64,000 nucleotides of DNA from Acidimicrobiia bacterium (GTDB taxonomy: Bacteria > Actinomycetota > Acidimicrobiia > Acidimicrobiales > Poriferisodalaceae), in contig JAJEFK010000002.1 in assembly GCA_022820505.1 (NCBI GenBank), forward strand, positions 1-64,000. Direction: 5' to 3'. A program made the position numbers and the translations under genes. Of this stretch, positions 18,039-27,798 are shown in pieces (the first letter of the stretch is position 1; each line of letters starts with the position of its first letter). The notes below the pieces were generated by a model. That model had not been told where the DNA came from, searched no databases, and worked only from the letters and a program-made list of their open reading frames with translations.

Positions 18039-18664
18039 CCGTACGGCGCAACCAGCCGTGGGGGTCTGTGGCTGCGCTGCCAGACGGGGCACCTATCGCG
18101 AGCAGCAATGCCGAACTGCGCCGGTTGATCACTGGCCAGCGCTCAGGCGGCGCACCAGCGGCGCCGATCGGCGTGGTCGGCGGCGACCTGTGGCGCGTGG
18201 CAGGTCGGCCGGCAGGCGCCGCGGATCGTCTGCGTTCTGAACATGCGCGAACAGCCCCGATCGACCTCATCAAGGTGACGGCTGACGGCGAGGTGCACTG
18301 GGCCTGCGTCGGGGCCGTCGCGCGCAGCTCATGGTGGCGAGGTCCCGCGGTGGCCGCCATGAGTGCCGAGTCGCTCGGGGTGTGGCGCTTGGCTCCCGCA
18401 GCGCATCCCAACGACGGACGGCTGCACGTGCTCAGCACTGGTCTGGATCAGCCGGCGCTCAGCGTGAGCCAACGAGCGCTTGCCCGCCGACGGCTGCGGT
18501 CGGGCGCTCATGTGCCGCATCCGGCCATCGCCGTGCGGCGTACGGAGAGCTGGGAGCATCGGTTCGATCGGCCGCTCGGACTCTGGCTTGACGGCGAACG
18601 TGTCGGCAGATGCCGCGAGCTGGCGCTCGCCATCCAGCCCGACGCGGCGCTGATCGTGTTCTGA
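18035..18664 (+). CDS. Hypothetical protein with a lipid-kinase-like C-terminal segment
   Basis: A 209-aa protein coupled to the helicase by a GTGA overlap. The C-terminal stretch LGLWLDGERVGRCRELALAI resembles the last beta hairpin of diacylglycerol-kinase/YegS-like proteins, where a similar WxDGE motif occurs, but the N-terminal catalytic GGDG motif of that family is absent. It might be a degenerate or regulatory relative. No signal peptide or membrane segment is seen. Function unassigned. Confidence 0.5.
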   Translation: MTVRRNQPWGSVAALPDGAPIASSNAELRRLITGQRSGGAPAAPIGVVGGDLWRVAGRPAGAADRLRSEHARTAPIDLIKVTADGEVHWACVGAVARSSWWRGPAVAAMSAESLGVWRLAPAAHPNDGRLHVLSTGLDQPALSVSQRALARRRLRSGAHVPHPAIAVRRTESWEHRFDRPLGLWLDGERVGRCRELALAIQPDAALIVF

Positions 18665-18719
18665 GCTGACGGTGCTTCGACCGGCCTGTGCCATCCGCTT
18701 GCCGCTCGCTGATGGGCCA

Positions 18720-18725
18720 TACCAT
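18720..18725 (+). promoter_or_regulatory. -10 box (TACCAT) deciding a leaderless start at 18733
   Basis: TACCAT ends 7 nt before GTG 18733, supporting that codon over ATG 18712 upstream, which would lie before the expected transcription start. A TTGCCG at 18699-18704 may serve as a -35 box, although the 15-bp spacer is short. Confidence 0.5.
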
Positions 18726-18732
18726 CGGCGCA

Positions 18733-20385
18733 GTGTCCCCGCCGACCCGACCTGCAGGTGATCCGGTAGTCCACTACACCGCCGAGACGTTCACGCCTGC
18801 CGAGCAGGACATCCTGCGGCGCTATGTCACGAACCTGCGCCAGCCGGTCTTCGCACTCGTGAACCTGCCTGAAGTGGTGAAGGGGGCGCTGTTCGCCCGC
18901 TACTCCAGGACGCACAAGAGCCTGAGGCGGCTGCTGCTGGACGAGTTCGTGGACGACCTCGACATCTCCGGCGACGAGACCATCGACGCCACGGTCGGCG
19001 TCGCCCGGGCTGAGCAGCTCTACCAGCGCGTGTTCGTCGAGTACGGCGACGACTCGGTGGCGCAGCTCGGGGCGGTGCACCTCGCATGCGAGCAGGCCTC
19101 CAACCTGCTCACCAAGATCCTCGAACGAGGACGGCTGATGTCGTACCTCGAACAGTCCACCCGCTATCTCGCCTACGACGAGCGCGTTCAGGGCCGCTAC
19201 CGGTACCACCGGCCGCCCAGGGTGATGGGCTCACGCGCGGGGACGCGATTCGTCGGCGACGTGGACAGCATGTTCGACTCCTACGGCGACTTGGTCCGCC
19301 GCATGACGGCCTGGCTGACCGAGCATCCCGATGCGGCAACCAGCGCTGCCAAGGGCAGTGACCTGGCCCGCCGGCGGGCGATCCGGGCCCAGGCGTTCGA
19401 TGCAGCCCGGGGGCTGTTGCCGGCGGCCAGCCTGTCCAACGTCGGCATCTTCGGCAGCGGGCAGGCCTACGAGGCGCTCCTGCTGCGGATGCGGGCACAC
19501 CCGCTGCCCGAGGCCCGCAGCTACGCCCAGATGATGCTGACCGAGCTGCGCAAGGTCATCCCCTCGTTCCTGCGGCGTGTGGATCAGCCCGACCGGGGCA
19601 TCGTGTGGTCGGACTACCTCGAGGCCAATCGGATCGCGATGTCCGAACTCGCCGCGGATCTGTTCGCCGACGACGAGCCCGAGCCGGTGCCCGAGGTCCA
19701 GCTGACCGACTGGGATCCCTCCGGCGAGGCCAAGATGCTGGCGGCCATGCTGTACCCGTACACATCGCTGGGAGAACCGCAGATCGCCGCCCGCGTGGCC
19801 CAGATGACCGAGGCCGAGCGCATGGAGCTGGTGGAGCGATACTGCGGCGAGCGCACGAACCGCCGCCACCGGCCGGGCCGGGCGCTGGAACGCCTCGACT
19901 ACCGGTTCGACGTGCTCGCCGATTACGGCAGCTTCCGCGACCTGCAGCGGCACCGCCTGCTCACCATCGAATGGCAGCCGCTGAGCCCACAGCACGGGTA
20001 CTCCGTGCCAGCGCTGGTGGATGCGGCCGGCGGGGGAGAGGCCTACGACGAGGTGATGGAGCAGTCGGCCGAGCTGTACGACACGCTGGCGGAGACCGTC
20101 GGCACGCTCGAAGCGTCATATGCCGTGTCGATGGCCTATCGCGTCCGCTACAGCATGCAGTTCAACGCCCGCGAGGCCATGCACCTGATCGAGCTGCGAT
20201 CACAACCCCAAGGGCACGAGGACTACCGGCGAGTCGTGACCGAGATGTATCGCCAGATTGCCGAGACCGCAGGACACCGGGCCGTGGCTGCGATGCTGAC
20301 GCACGTGGATCTGTCCGAAGGCATCCTGGGACGCCTGGGCGCCGAGGAGGCCACGGCCCGGCGGCAGTCTGCCGAGCCGGCCTGA
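18733..20385 (+). CDS. ThyX-like (FAD-dependent thymidylate synthase family) protein, about 550 aa
   Basis: Roughly twice the length of ordinary ThyX. The N-terminal half contains ERGRLMSYLEQSTRYLAYDE, matching the ThyX substrate-binding EQSTRY block. The C-terminal half contains LQRHRLLTIEWQPLS, a variant of the ThyX RHRx7S motif with wider spacing. So the two half-motifs are on different repeats of one chain. Actinobacterial proteins of this size are commonly annotated FAD-dependent thymidylate synthase, but activity is not established by sequence alone. It stands as its own unit with a predicted leaderless promoter. Confidence 0.7.
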   Translation: MSPPTRPAGDPVVHYTAETFTPAEQDILRRYVTNLRQPVFALVNLPEVVKGALFARYSRTHKSLRRLLLDEFVDDLDISGDETIDATVGVARAEQLYQRVFVEYGDDSVAQLGAVHLACEQASNLLTKILERGRLMSYLEQSTRYLAYDERVQGRYRYHRPPRVMGSRAGTRFVGDVDSMFDSYGDLVRRMTAWLTEHPDAATSAAKGSDLARRRAIRAQAFDAARGLLPAASLSNVGIFGSGQAYEALLLRMRAHPLPEARSYAQMMLTELRKVIPSFLRRVDQPDRGIVWSDYLEANRIAMSELAADLFADDEPEPVPEVQLTDWDPSGEAKMLAAMLYPYTSLGEPQIAARVAQMTEAERMELVERYCGERTNRRHRPGRALERLDYRFDVLADYGSFRDLQRHRLLTIEWQPLSPQHGYSVPALVDAAGGGEAYDEVMEQSAELYDTLAETVGTLEASYAVSMAYRVRYSMQFNAREAMHLIELRSQPQGHEDYRRVVTEMYRQIAETAGHRAVAAMLTHVDLSEGILGRLGAEEATARRQSAEPA

Positions 20386-20415
20386 CGGTCGAGTCCGGGT
20401 ATCTCGCCTGATGGA

Positions 20416-20937
20416 ATGCTCGGCATGGACGTAGTAGCCCGCCCTGCCGACGGTGAGCATGTGGGTGTGCTCGCGCAGATGGCGGCCGACGCCGTGGCTG
20501 AGCAGGCCGATGCGCGAGGCGGCTGGGTCTGGGCGCGCCGGGAGGTGAGAACGAGGCCGTTCGAGCAGAGCATTGCAGAGGCCCTCAATGATTCCGACAG
20601 TGCGGTGTGGATCGGAGAGATCGACGGCACGCCGGTTGGCTATGCCGTTGCCGCCGTCGAACCGTTGCAGACCGGAGAGATGTTGGGGCGCGTCGCCGAC
20701 CTGTACGTCGCTCCCGGTGCCCGCGAAGTCAGCGTCGGGGAGGCACTGATCGGCGAGGTGCTGCAGTGGTGCGCTGAGCGGGGCTGCGTAGGCGTCGACT
20801 CGATGGCGCTGCCGGGCAACCGTGCCACCAAGAACTTCTTCGAGACGTTCGGTTTCACCGCCCGCCTGCTGGTGCTGCACCGAAAGCTGGCACCTGACGC
20901 TGAGTCTCCAAGCGAGCCGACTCCCGAATCGCCGTGA
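20416..20937 (+). CDS. GNAT-family N-acetyltransferase
   Basis: A 173-aa protein with the GNAT fold order: VWIGEIDGTPVGYAVAAVE (strands 2-4), VADLYVAPGARE leading into the acetyl-CoA pyrophosphate loop region, GEALIGEVLQWCAERGC, and the final motif NRATKNFFETFGFTARLLVLHR. The substrate cannot be inferred. ATG 20425 is an alternative start three codons in. The end overlaps the Nudix gene by 4 bp (GTGA), so the two are likely co-translated. Confidence 0.8.
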   Translation: MLGMDVVARPADGEHVGVLAQMAADAVAEQADARGGWVWARREVRTRPFEQSIAEALNDSDSAVWIGEIDGTPVGYAVAAVEPLQTGEMLGRVADLYVAPGAREVSVGEALIGEVLQWCAERGCVGVDSMALPGNRATKNFFETFGFTARLLVLHRKLAPDAESPSEPTPESP

Positions 20938-21341
20938 GCGAGCCGGTTCCTGAAGTCTGTGTCGGCGGAGTTGCGGTGCGCGGCAGTTCCGTGCTGCTGG
21001 TTCGCCGTGGCCGCCCGCCGGCAGAGGGACTGTGGGCGTTCCCTGGGGGGCGTGTCGAGCCCGGGGAGTGTCTGAGCGACGCCGTCGAGCGCGAACTGGC
21101 CGAAGAAACCGGGCTCGTGGTGCGGTGCGGCGAACTCGTCGGCGTGACCGAGCACATCAGCGAGCAGCTGCACTTCGTGATCTTGGACTACGCCGTGGAG
21201 TGCCCCGCCGATGCGATGCCGGTCGCCGGCGACGACGCTGCCGACGCCCGTTTCGTGGACTTCGACGAGATAAGGGCCGGTGCAGTCCCGCTGTCAGGCG
21301 GGATGCGTGACTTCCTCGACCGCCACGTCCTCGACGGCTGA
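20934..21341 (+). CDS. Nudix hydrolase
   Basis: A 135-aa Nudix-fold pyrophosphohydrolase. The Nudix box GGRVEPGECLSDAVERELAE followed by ETGL is complete (GX5EX7REUXEEXGU), with the catalytic glutamates present. The size and the LLVRRGRPPAEGLWAFPGG opening fit the small ADP-ribose or MutT-like group; the substrate is not assignable. The 3' end overlaps the convergent Arg-rich gene by 48 bp. Confidence 0.87.
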   Translation: MSEPVPEVCVGGVAVRGSSVLLVRRGRPPAEGLWAFPGGRVEPGECLSDAVERELAEETGLVVRCGELVGVTEHISEQLHFVILDYAVECPADAMPVAGDDAADARFVDFDEIRAGAVPLSGGMRDFLDRHVLDG

Positions 21342-22739
21342 ATCTCCGACAGCGTCTTCGGTGGAGGCCTCGGCATCGCTGCTCTCCTCCGGTGTGTCAG
21401 CTGGCCCAGCCTTGGATCTGCGAGAGCGGCCGCGCCGCGGCTGTTTGCGTTGGCTTGCCTCGGTCGGGTCGATACCGAGAGCGGTTGCCACCTCGGGCAG
21501 GCGAGACGCCACCTTGCGTACGGCGTCGAGCAGCTCATCGGTCGGCTCGGCTGGAATGGCCGGCAGCACCACATAGGGCCGCACCGGGGAATAGGCCACT
21601 GCTTCGAGCACGACGGCGATCCGGTGCTGGGAAGCTCCGGTGCCCAGCGCGGCATTGGCCTGGGAGGTCAGTTCCTGAGCGATCTCGGGGGGAAGCGGTG
21701 CCCCAGCCTTGGGAGGGCGGGAGCTGAGGCGCAGCGCTCGCACGACACGTCCCTCGGTCAGCGTGGTCCGCAGCTCGTCGTGCCACTCACGCTGGCTGCG
21801 CTCGACGCGTTCATTGAGCCCCTCTCGGATCTTCTCCGCCAGCTCGCGGGCCTCTGCATCCCGGGCATGGTCTTCGGCGGCCACCAGCACAGAGCGAAGG
21901 TCGCGCAGGTCAACTCGTTCGATGTCGGCGATGGCAGCATCGGCGCGGTCGCGCCACTCCGCGATCTGCACTGGTCCGATCAGCGACTCCGCGAGCTGCA
22001 GCACGCCTTCGGCCGGCACTTCGGGCGCACCCTCGGCAGCCGCCTTGCGGTTCTGCTCGGTGATCTCGGCACGCACCGCAGCGAGGCCGCCGCGTACCAC
22101 CTGTTCCGCCACGACCTGCTGCTCGGCTGGCAGCGAGGCGACAAGCGCATCCCGATGCTTGCGACCAGGGCGGAGCTTGCGCGCCTTGGGACGCGGGGGC
22201 CGTTCGGGAATATCGGGCGTTTTCTGGGTCTCAGCATCTTGCGGCTGCCGCTTGCCGCTGCCGTCACGTTTGCGGCGGCTGTCACCCTCGCGTCGCTTGC
22301 GCTGCTGGGGCTTGTCGCCGCTCGAGTCGGCGGCGCCGTCGCGGCCCCGGCGTTCCCCTTGGCGCTTGCGCCGAGGACCTCGCGAGTCTCGTTCGCCGCT
22401 GCGGCCACGACCTCGTTCACCGCCGCCGCTCTTGCGGCCGTCACGACCGCGGCTCACTCTGGTTGTGGTCGTCCCCGCACCTCGATCCGGCGGGCCGATC
22501 ATCTCGATGCGCTCGGCAGGGGGCTTGCCGCTGCGGGCCTTTGGCGGGAGCACCTCGGTGACGAAGATGCCGTCGACCTCGAACTCAGCGTCGACGCGCA
22601 GGACATCGCCCGCGGCGGCGCCCTTCGGCAGCAATCCGCCGTCGAGCACGCCTTTGGGCTGCTTTGCGCCTGCGGCGCGCCATGTCCACGAGCCGTCGTC
22701 ACGCCGGCTGGTCAACTCGACTTCGAGGCGACGGCTCAC
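21294..22739 (-). CDS. Arg-rich protein with disordered basic linker, unknown function
   Basis: A 481-aa protein in three parts. The N-terminal domain (about 1-85) with [20 protein letters not shown] looks like a small beta-barrel. A very basic, low-complexity linker (about 86-190) is full of RGR, RRKR and GGG repeats typical of RNA-binding tails. A helical C-terminal region (about 195-430) has many charged residues ([20 protein letters not shown]). The tail is acidic. RNA or ribosome association is an inference from composition only. The GTG start has GAAGG 4 nt upstream. It converges with and overlaps the Nudix gene end. Confidence 0.6.
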   Translation of the reverse strand: MSRRLEVELTSRRDDGSWTWRAAGAKQPKGVLDGGLLPKGAAAGDVLRVDAEFEVDGIFVTEVLPPKARSGKPPAERIEMIGPPDRGAGTTTTRVSRGRDGRKSGGGERGRGRSGERDSRGPRRKRQGERRGRDGAADSSGDKPQQRKRREGDSRRKRDGSGKRQPQDAETQKTPDIPERPPRPKARKLRPGRKHRDALVASLPAEQQVVAEQVVRGGLAAVRAEITEQNRKAAAEGAPEVPAEGVLQLAESLIGPVQIAEWRDRADAAIADIERVDLRDLRSVLVAAEDHARDAEARELAEKIREGLNERVERSQREWHDELRTTLTEGRVVRALRLSSRPPKAGAPLPPEIAQELTSQANAALGTGASQHRIAVVLEAVAYSPVRPYVVLPAIPAEPTDELLDAVRKVASRLPEVATALGIDPTEASQRKQPRRGRSRRSKAGPADTPEESSDAEASTEDAVGDSAVEDVAVEEVTHPA

Positions 22740-22996
22740 GGCGCCTTCACCAACACTCGCGGCAGGCTAGTGGCGTGCCTTCGGTTTGGCGGCACGGGAT
22801 CACACTGCGCCCGCAGGTGCTCCTGCGCCCGATCGGACACCTGCGAGAAAGTGCCGCGGAGGGTGGCAGCAATCGTCGTACTCTCGAAAGCAGCCTCCGG
22901 TTGCCCCGTGATACAGCGGTGCAGCCGGCATCAGCGGCGCGCGCACGCGTGCCGGCTGCTCCGCAACACCACCAGTCCCTGAAAGGGGCTCCGACG
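22740..22996. promoter_or_regulatory. Divergent intergenic region upstream of the topoisomerase genes
   Basis: The 257-bp gap between the Arg-rich gene and parC must hold promoters for both. A TAGCCT box lies about 24 nt before the minus-strand start. On the plus strand a TACTCT box is seen around 22880 and an AAAGGGG ribosome-binding site precedes the parC ATG. No repeat or small gene was recognised. Confidence 0.4.
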
Positions 22997-25480
22997 ATGG
23001 CCGGACCGACCGCACCGACGACGATTGCACGCGAGATCCACGAGATCGATGTCGCCGACGAGATGCGCGACTCGTTCATGCCCTACGCGCTATCGGTCAC
23101 GACAGCCCGGGCGATTCCCGACGTCCGTGACGGCCTCAAGCCGGTGCAGCGCCGAATCCTGTACGTGATGGACGACTTGGGGTTGCGCCCCGGCACGCCG
23201 TTCCGCAAGTCGGCCGGCGTGGTGGGGGAGGTCATGGGCAAGTACCACCCGCACGGCGACAGCGCGATCTACGAAGCGATGGTCCGCATGGGCCAGAGCT
23301 TCGCCATGTCGGTGCCGCTGGTAGAGCCGAAGGGCAACTTCGGCAGCCTTGACGACCCACCGGCCGCCTACCGCTACACCGAGGCACGGCTGAGCGCAGC
23401 CGCCATGACGATGGTGACTGGCATCGACGAGAACACCGTCGATCTGGTGCCCAACTTCGACGGCGAACGGACCGAGCCGGCATGCCTGCCGGCGCTGCTG
23501 CCGAACCTGCTGGTCAACGGAGCGAGCGGCATCGCGGTGGGCATGGCCACCAACATGCCGCCGCACAATCTGGGTGAGGCGGTCGAGGCCATCAAGATGG
23601 TGCTGCGTCGGCCTCAGCGGCGCCCCAGCGTCGAAAAGCTGATGGAGGTGTTGCGCGGTCCCGATTTCCCGACGGGCGGGCTGATGGTGTGGGACGAGCA
23701 GCTGGTCGAGGCGTACGAAACCGGCAGAGGCTCAGTGCGCATTCGGGCCAAGGTGCACTTTGAGCGGCTGACGGCTACTAGGCAGGCCATCGTGGTTACA
23801 GAATTGCCATACATGGTGGGCCCCGAGCGCGTGCTCGCAAAAGTCCGCGACCTCGCTAAGTCCGGTCAGCTCGATGGGATCGGTGATGTGAACGACCTGT
23901 CGGGCCGCAGGAACGGGCTGCGACTGGTGATCGAGTGCAAGCCCCACGTCGACCCTGACCGAGTGCTCGATGAGCTGTTGCGGCGCACGCCGCTTGAGGA
24001 GTCCTTCGGCATCAACAACGTGGCGCTGGTCGGCGGCGTGCCGCAGACGCTCGGCCTCCGGGAGCTGTGCCAGCACTACATCGACCATCGCCTCGACGTG
24101 ATCGTGCGGCGCACGCAGTATCGGCTCGACCGGGCGCGCGAGCGCGAGCACATCGTGGAAGGACTGCTCGTTGCGCTAGATACCATCGACGAGGTAATTG
24201 CGATCATCCGCGGATCTGCCGATGTGTCAGCGGCGCGGATGGCGCTGATGGGCCGCCTGAGCCTGTCTGAGATTCAGGCCAGTCACATCCTGGACATGCA
24301 GCTGCGGCGGCTGACTGCGCTGGAAGTGCAGAAGCTGCGCGACGAGCTGGCTGCCTTGCGAGAGGCAATCGCGTCGTACCTGTCGATTCTTGAGTCCGAC
24401 GACCGGCGGCGGCAGATCGTCGCCGACGAGCTGGACGAGGCAGTGGCGCAGTTCGACACGCCACGACGCAGCAAGCCGGAGCGGCGTGAGGAACTTGAGG
24501 CAGAGGCCAACCGGCGCGCGGCGCAGGCGGCAGCGTCTCGCGGCAGTGCGGCGGCGGGCAGCCCGTCGCCGGGCGCCGATGCCGCGGGCGTGGCGATTGG
24601 CGGGATCAGCACCGTGACGCTCTCGACCTCGGGGCTGCTTGGGCGGCGTCATGCCGAGGACCCGCTCGAGGCCAAGCCTGGCCGGCACGACGTGCTGACG
24701 GCCGCGGTCACCGTGGCCGATCTCGATTCGGTGACGGCACTCACCGACCGGGCCCGGCTGCTCAGCCTGGACGTACGGAAAATTCCCGAGATGCTACGAG
24801 GCAGCCGAGGCGCTTCCCAGAGCGAGATGTTCGACCTCTCACGGGGCGAGCGGATCGTTGCCCTGCTGTCGGCCGACGCTGAGACAGCGCTGCTGGCGCT
24901 GGTGACCCGCAGCGGCACCGCCAAGCGCATTGGGGCCAAGGAACTGCTGGGTCGTCGCGACGGCACTGCAGCCATGTCGCTAGGCGACCGCGACCGGCTC
25001 GTGACGGCATTCGCCGCGCCCGACGGAGCAGAGATGGCCTTCGTCGCCTCGACGGGCCATGTTCTGCGGACCGCCTGCGACGGTTTTGCTCCCAAGGGGA
25101 TCGGGGCCGGGGGGGTGAGTGCCATGAAGCTGGCCCCCGGCGCAACGGTGCTGGCCACGGCGCCAGTGGCGTTCGGCACGCTGGCGGTGACGGTGACCGA
25201 CGAGGGAACGCTGAAGGTCACCGACATGTCCGAAGTGCCCGCCAGAGGCCGTGCCACAGCCGGTTCGCCGGTGGTGAAGTTCGGCGGCTTCGAGACCTGC
25301 GTCGCCTACGCCTGGGTCGGCGCCGACCGCCAGATCGCCGCCATCGTGGCCGCCGCCGACGATCCCAAACGGCTCGATCCCACGCCGATCCGCCCCGATC
25401 TCGCTCCCACCAAGCGCAATCTGCGGGCGCGGCGCAGCGGACAGCGCATCGTTGCCATCGGCCAGGACCGATTCGCATGA
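22997..25480 (+). CDS. parC: Type IIA topoisomerase subunit A (ParC-like, second GyrA-family protein)
   Basis: DNA breakage-reunion subunit, 827 aa. The N-terminal winged-helix region starts with [26 protein letters not shown]; the catalytic Tyr127 lies in YRYTEARL, equivalent to E. coli GyrA Tyr122. The beta-pinwheel C-terminal domain is present, but the GyrA-box (QRRGGKG) is not visible; the matching place reads [13 protein letters not shown]. Lack of the box and A-before-B gene order favour a topoisomerase IV-like decatenase over the chromosomal gyrase, which is usually gyrB-gyrA near dnaA. ATG 22997 has AAAGGGG about 9 nt upstream. An Ala/Ser/Gly-rich insert sits near 510-545. Confidence 0.85.
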   Translation: MAGPTAPTTIAREIHEIDVADEMRDSFMPYALSVTTARAIPDVRDGLKPVQRRILYVMDDLGLRPGTPFRKSAGVVGEVMGKYHPHGDSAIYEAMVRMGQSFAMSVPLVEPKGNFGSLDDPPAAYRYTEARLSAAAMTMVTGIDENTVDLVPNFDGERTEPACLPALLPNLLVNGASGIAVGMATNMPPHNLGEAVEAIKMVLRRPQRRPSVEKLMEVLRGPDFPTGGLMVWDEQLVEAYETGRGSVRIRAKVHFERLTATRQAIVVTELPYMVGPERVLAKVRDLAKSGQLDGIGDVNDLSGRRNGLRLVIECKPHVDPDRVLDELLRRTPLEESFGINNVALVGGVPQTLGLRELCQHYIDHRLDVIVRRTQYRLDRAREREHIVEGLLVALDTIDEVIAIIRGSADVSAARMALMGRLSLSEIQASHILDMQLRRLTALEVQKLRDELAALREAIASYLSILESDDRRRQIVADELDEAVAQFDTPRRSKPERREELEAEANRRAAQAAASRGSAAAGSPSPGADAAGVAIGGISTVTLSTSGLLGRRHAEDPLEAKPGRHDVLTAAVTVADLDSVTALTDRARLLSLDVRKIPEMLRGSRGASQSEMFDLSRGERIVALLSADAETALLALVTRSGTAKRIGAKELLGRRDGTAAMSLGDRDRLVTAFAAPDGAEMAFVASTGHVLRTACDGFAPKGIGAGGVSAMKLAPGATVLATAPVAFGTLAVTVTDEGTLKVTDMSEVPARGRATAGSPVVKFGGFETCVAYAWVGADRQIAAIVAAADDPKRLDPTPIRPDLAPTKRNLRARRSGQRIVAIGQDRFA

Positions 25481-27567
25481 CCATGGCCGACACCGACCCA
25501 CACGCCGGCGATGGCCCGATCCCGCCATCTCGCCGGGACCGTCGCGGGAACGACCTCGCGGCGTACGACGCCGACGCCATCGAAGTGCTGGACGGCCTCG
25601 ATGCCGTGCGCAAGCGGCCGGGCATGTATATCGGGGGCACCGGCTCAGCAGGCCTCACGCACCTGCTGTGGGAGATCATTGACAACGCGGTGGACGAGGC
25701 CGCAGCAGGGCACGGCAACCTCATCGAGATCACCTTCCACGTCGACGGCTCCTATGAGGTAGCCGATCGGGGGCGCGGAATCCCGGTGGACATCAAGGAG
25801 GGCGACGCCACGGCGCTGGAAGTGGTGTTCACCGAGCTGCATGCGGGCGGCAAGTTCGGCAATGGTGCGTACGGCGCGTCCGGAGGCCTGCACGGAGTCG
25901 GCGCCTCGGTGGTGAATGCGCTGTCGTCGCGGTTGGTGGCCGACGTAAACCGCAACGGGCGAACGCATCGCCTTGAGTTCAGAGACCAAGAGGCCGGCAA
26001 TGCCGACGCCGCTGGACGTTTCCGCAAAGGTCATTCGCTCAAGGTCGTGGGCAAGGTGCCGCCGAAGCGCACCGGCACGCGGGTCCAGTTCTGGCCCGAC
26101 GCGAACATCTTCGACGCCGACGCCGAGATCAGCTACGCCGAGGTGCGCGAGCGCGCCAAGCAAACGTGCTTCTTGGTGCCCAAGGTGAAGATCACCCTCA
26201 CGGATCGCCGCAGCGAGCCGTTCGTGACCGCGAAACTGGTGTCTTCCGGCGGTTTGGCCGACTTCGTGGAGGAGATGCGTGGCAGCTCCGATCCGGTGGG
26301 CGGCCTCATCGAACTGTACGGCACCGACGAATTCACCGAGCAGGTTCCTGTGGACGGCCAGCTCACCGAGGTCACCCGGCACTGCGAGGTGGACGTGGCG
26401 ATGCGCTGGAGCGCATCGTTCGACACGCGCGTCGTGAGCTTCGTGAACACCATTCCCACGCCCGACGGCGGCACCCACATCGCGGGTTTCGAGCGTGCGC
26501 TCACCACGGCAGTGAACGGAGCGCTGGCCGATGCCGACCTGCGCAAGCTGCGGCGGCTGCGCGACGAGGGGCGCGCACAGCGTGAGGACGCTCAGGAAGG
26601 CTTGGTGGCGGTGGTGCGGGCTACGTTCCCCGAGCCGCAGTTCCGAGGCCAGACCAAGCGCCAGCTCGGCACGCCGCAGGTGCAGCGGATCGTGAACAAC
26701 GTGGTGCGGGACGGGCTGCGCGACTGGTTCTCCGGCGCAGCGGCGTCGAGCAAGCGCGTTCACGTCAAGGCAGTGCTCGACAAGATCTCCGACGCGGTGG
26801 TGAACCGCGTGACCACCCGCCGGGCACTCGACGAACGGCGCAAGGCAGCGGCGCTGGGCTCGGGCGGCATGCCGGCCAAGCTGGCGGACTGCCGGCTGCA
26901 TCCCGAGGGCGAGCTGCTGATCGTGGAAGGCGACTCTGCGGCCGGGCCGGCTAAGCGGGCACGCGACAGCGCTTGGCAGGCCGTACTACCGCTGCGTGGC
27001 AAGGTGGTGAATGCCGGCAAGGGCACGGCCAAGGCTGTGCTCGACAACGCCGAGGCGATGGCGCTGTTCACCGCCGTGGGTGGCGGCTCAGGACCGGCGT
27101 TCGATCTGGATCAGACCCGCTACAGCCGCGTCGTGCTGCTGGCCGATGCCGATGTCGACGGCAGCCACATTCGCTGCTTGGTGCTCACGCTCGTGTACCA
27201 CTACATGCGTCCGCTGCTCGACGCAGGGCGAGTGTTCGCAGCCCAGCCGCCGACACACGCCTTCACGATCGGGCAGGAGAAGCGATTCGTGTACTCCGAG
27301 GCAGAGCGGGATGCGCTCATCGCCGGATTGGACACCGCCGGTCGGCGTTACCGGCTGACTCGGTTCAAGGGCCTCGGCGAGATGGACGACGACGAGCTGT
27401 TCGAGACCACGCTCAACCCCGAGACGCGAGTGCTGCGCCAGATCACTGTCGGCGACGCTCAAGCTGCGCAGGAGGCATTCGAGGTGATGATGGGTACAGC
27501 GGTCGACCCACGCAAGAACTTCATCATCTCGCACAGCAGCAGCTACGGCCACGCCCTCGACATCTAA
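25477..27567 (+). CDS. parE: Type IIA topoisomerase subunit B (ParE-like, GyrB family)
   Basis: ATPase subunit, 696 aa. The GHKL ATP-binding motifs are [19 protein letters not shown] and [14 protein letters not shown]. The Toprim domain has [10 protein letters not shown] (most family members have EGDSAGG) and [12 protein letters not shown] for metal binding. The C-terminal [20 protein letters not shown] is standard. It overlaps parC by 4 bp (ATGA), so the two subunits are made together. ParE versus GyrB is decided here by context and is less certain than the family. Confidence 0.87.
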   Translation: MTMADTDPHAGDGPIPPSRRDRRGNDLAAYDADAIEVLDGLDAVRKRPGMYIGGTGSAGLTHLLWEIIDNAVDEAAAGHGNLIEITFHVDGSYEVADRGRGIPVDIKEGDATALEVVFTELHAGGKFGNGAYGASGGLHGVGASVVNALSSRLVADVNRNGRTHRLEFRDQEAGNADAAGRFRKGHSLKVVGKVPPKRTGTRVQFWPDANIFDADAEISYAEVRERAKQTCFLVPKVKITLTDRRSEPFVTAKLVSSGGLADFVEEMRGSSDPVGGLIELYGTDEFTEQVPVDGQLTEVTRHCEVDVAMRWSASFDTRVVSFVNTIPTPDGGTHIAGFERALTTAVNGALADADLRKLRRLRDEGRAQREDAQEGLVAVVRATFPEPQFRGQTKRQLGTPQVQRIVNNVVRDGLRDWFSGAAASSKRVHVKAVLDKISDAVVNRVTTRRALDERRKAAALGSGGMPAKLADCRLHPEGELLIVEGDSAAGPAKRARDSAWQAVLPLRGKVVNAGKGTAKAVLDNAEAMALFTAVGGGSGPAFDLDQTRYSRVVLLADADVDGSHIRCLVLTLVYHYMRPLLDAGRVFAAQPPTHAFTIGQEKRFVYSEAERDALIAGLDTAGRRYRLTRFKGLGEMDDDELFETTLNPETRVLRQITVGDAQAAQEAFEVMMGTAVDPRKNFIISHSSSYGHALDI

Positions 27568-27585
27568 AGCGATTCCCGTATTAGT

Positions 27586-27607
27586 TGGCTCGCCCGCTGG
27601 CGAACCA
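27586..27607 (+). terminator. Hairpin after parE
   Basis: TGG-c-TCGCC and GGCGA-a-CCA form an 8-bp stem with one mismatch around a CGCT loop, 18 bp after the parE stop. There is no U-run, so it is a possible, not certain, terminator of the parC-parE operon. Confidence 0.4.
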
Positions 27608-27686
27608 CCGACGCAATAGGCACAAGTCCAAGCGACCGGTTTCAAGCGCTGATGCTGCGCCAAAGCGAATAGCCGTCCGAATCAGG

Positions 27687-27702
27687 ATGCAGATGTCTGC
27701 AT
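27687..27702. promoter_or_regulatory. Palindrome ATGCAGA-TG-TCTGCAT, possible operator
   Basis: Two perfect 7-bp arms separated by 2 bp, about 110 bp upstream of the secreted-protein gene. The compact symmetric form suits a dimeric helix-turn-helix regulator; no regulator gene is adjacent. Confidence 0.4.
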
Positions 27703-27798
27703 GCTCGCCGCGACCGTCGAGAAATGAACACATGCATTCGGACACGTCACGGCAACAGCGGCCGTGAGGCCTCAATCAACAGGATGGGGGACCGTCAG

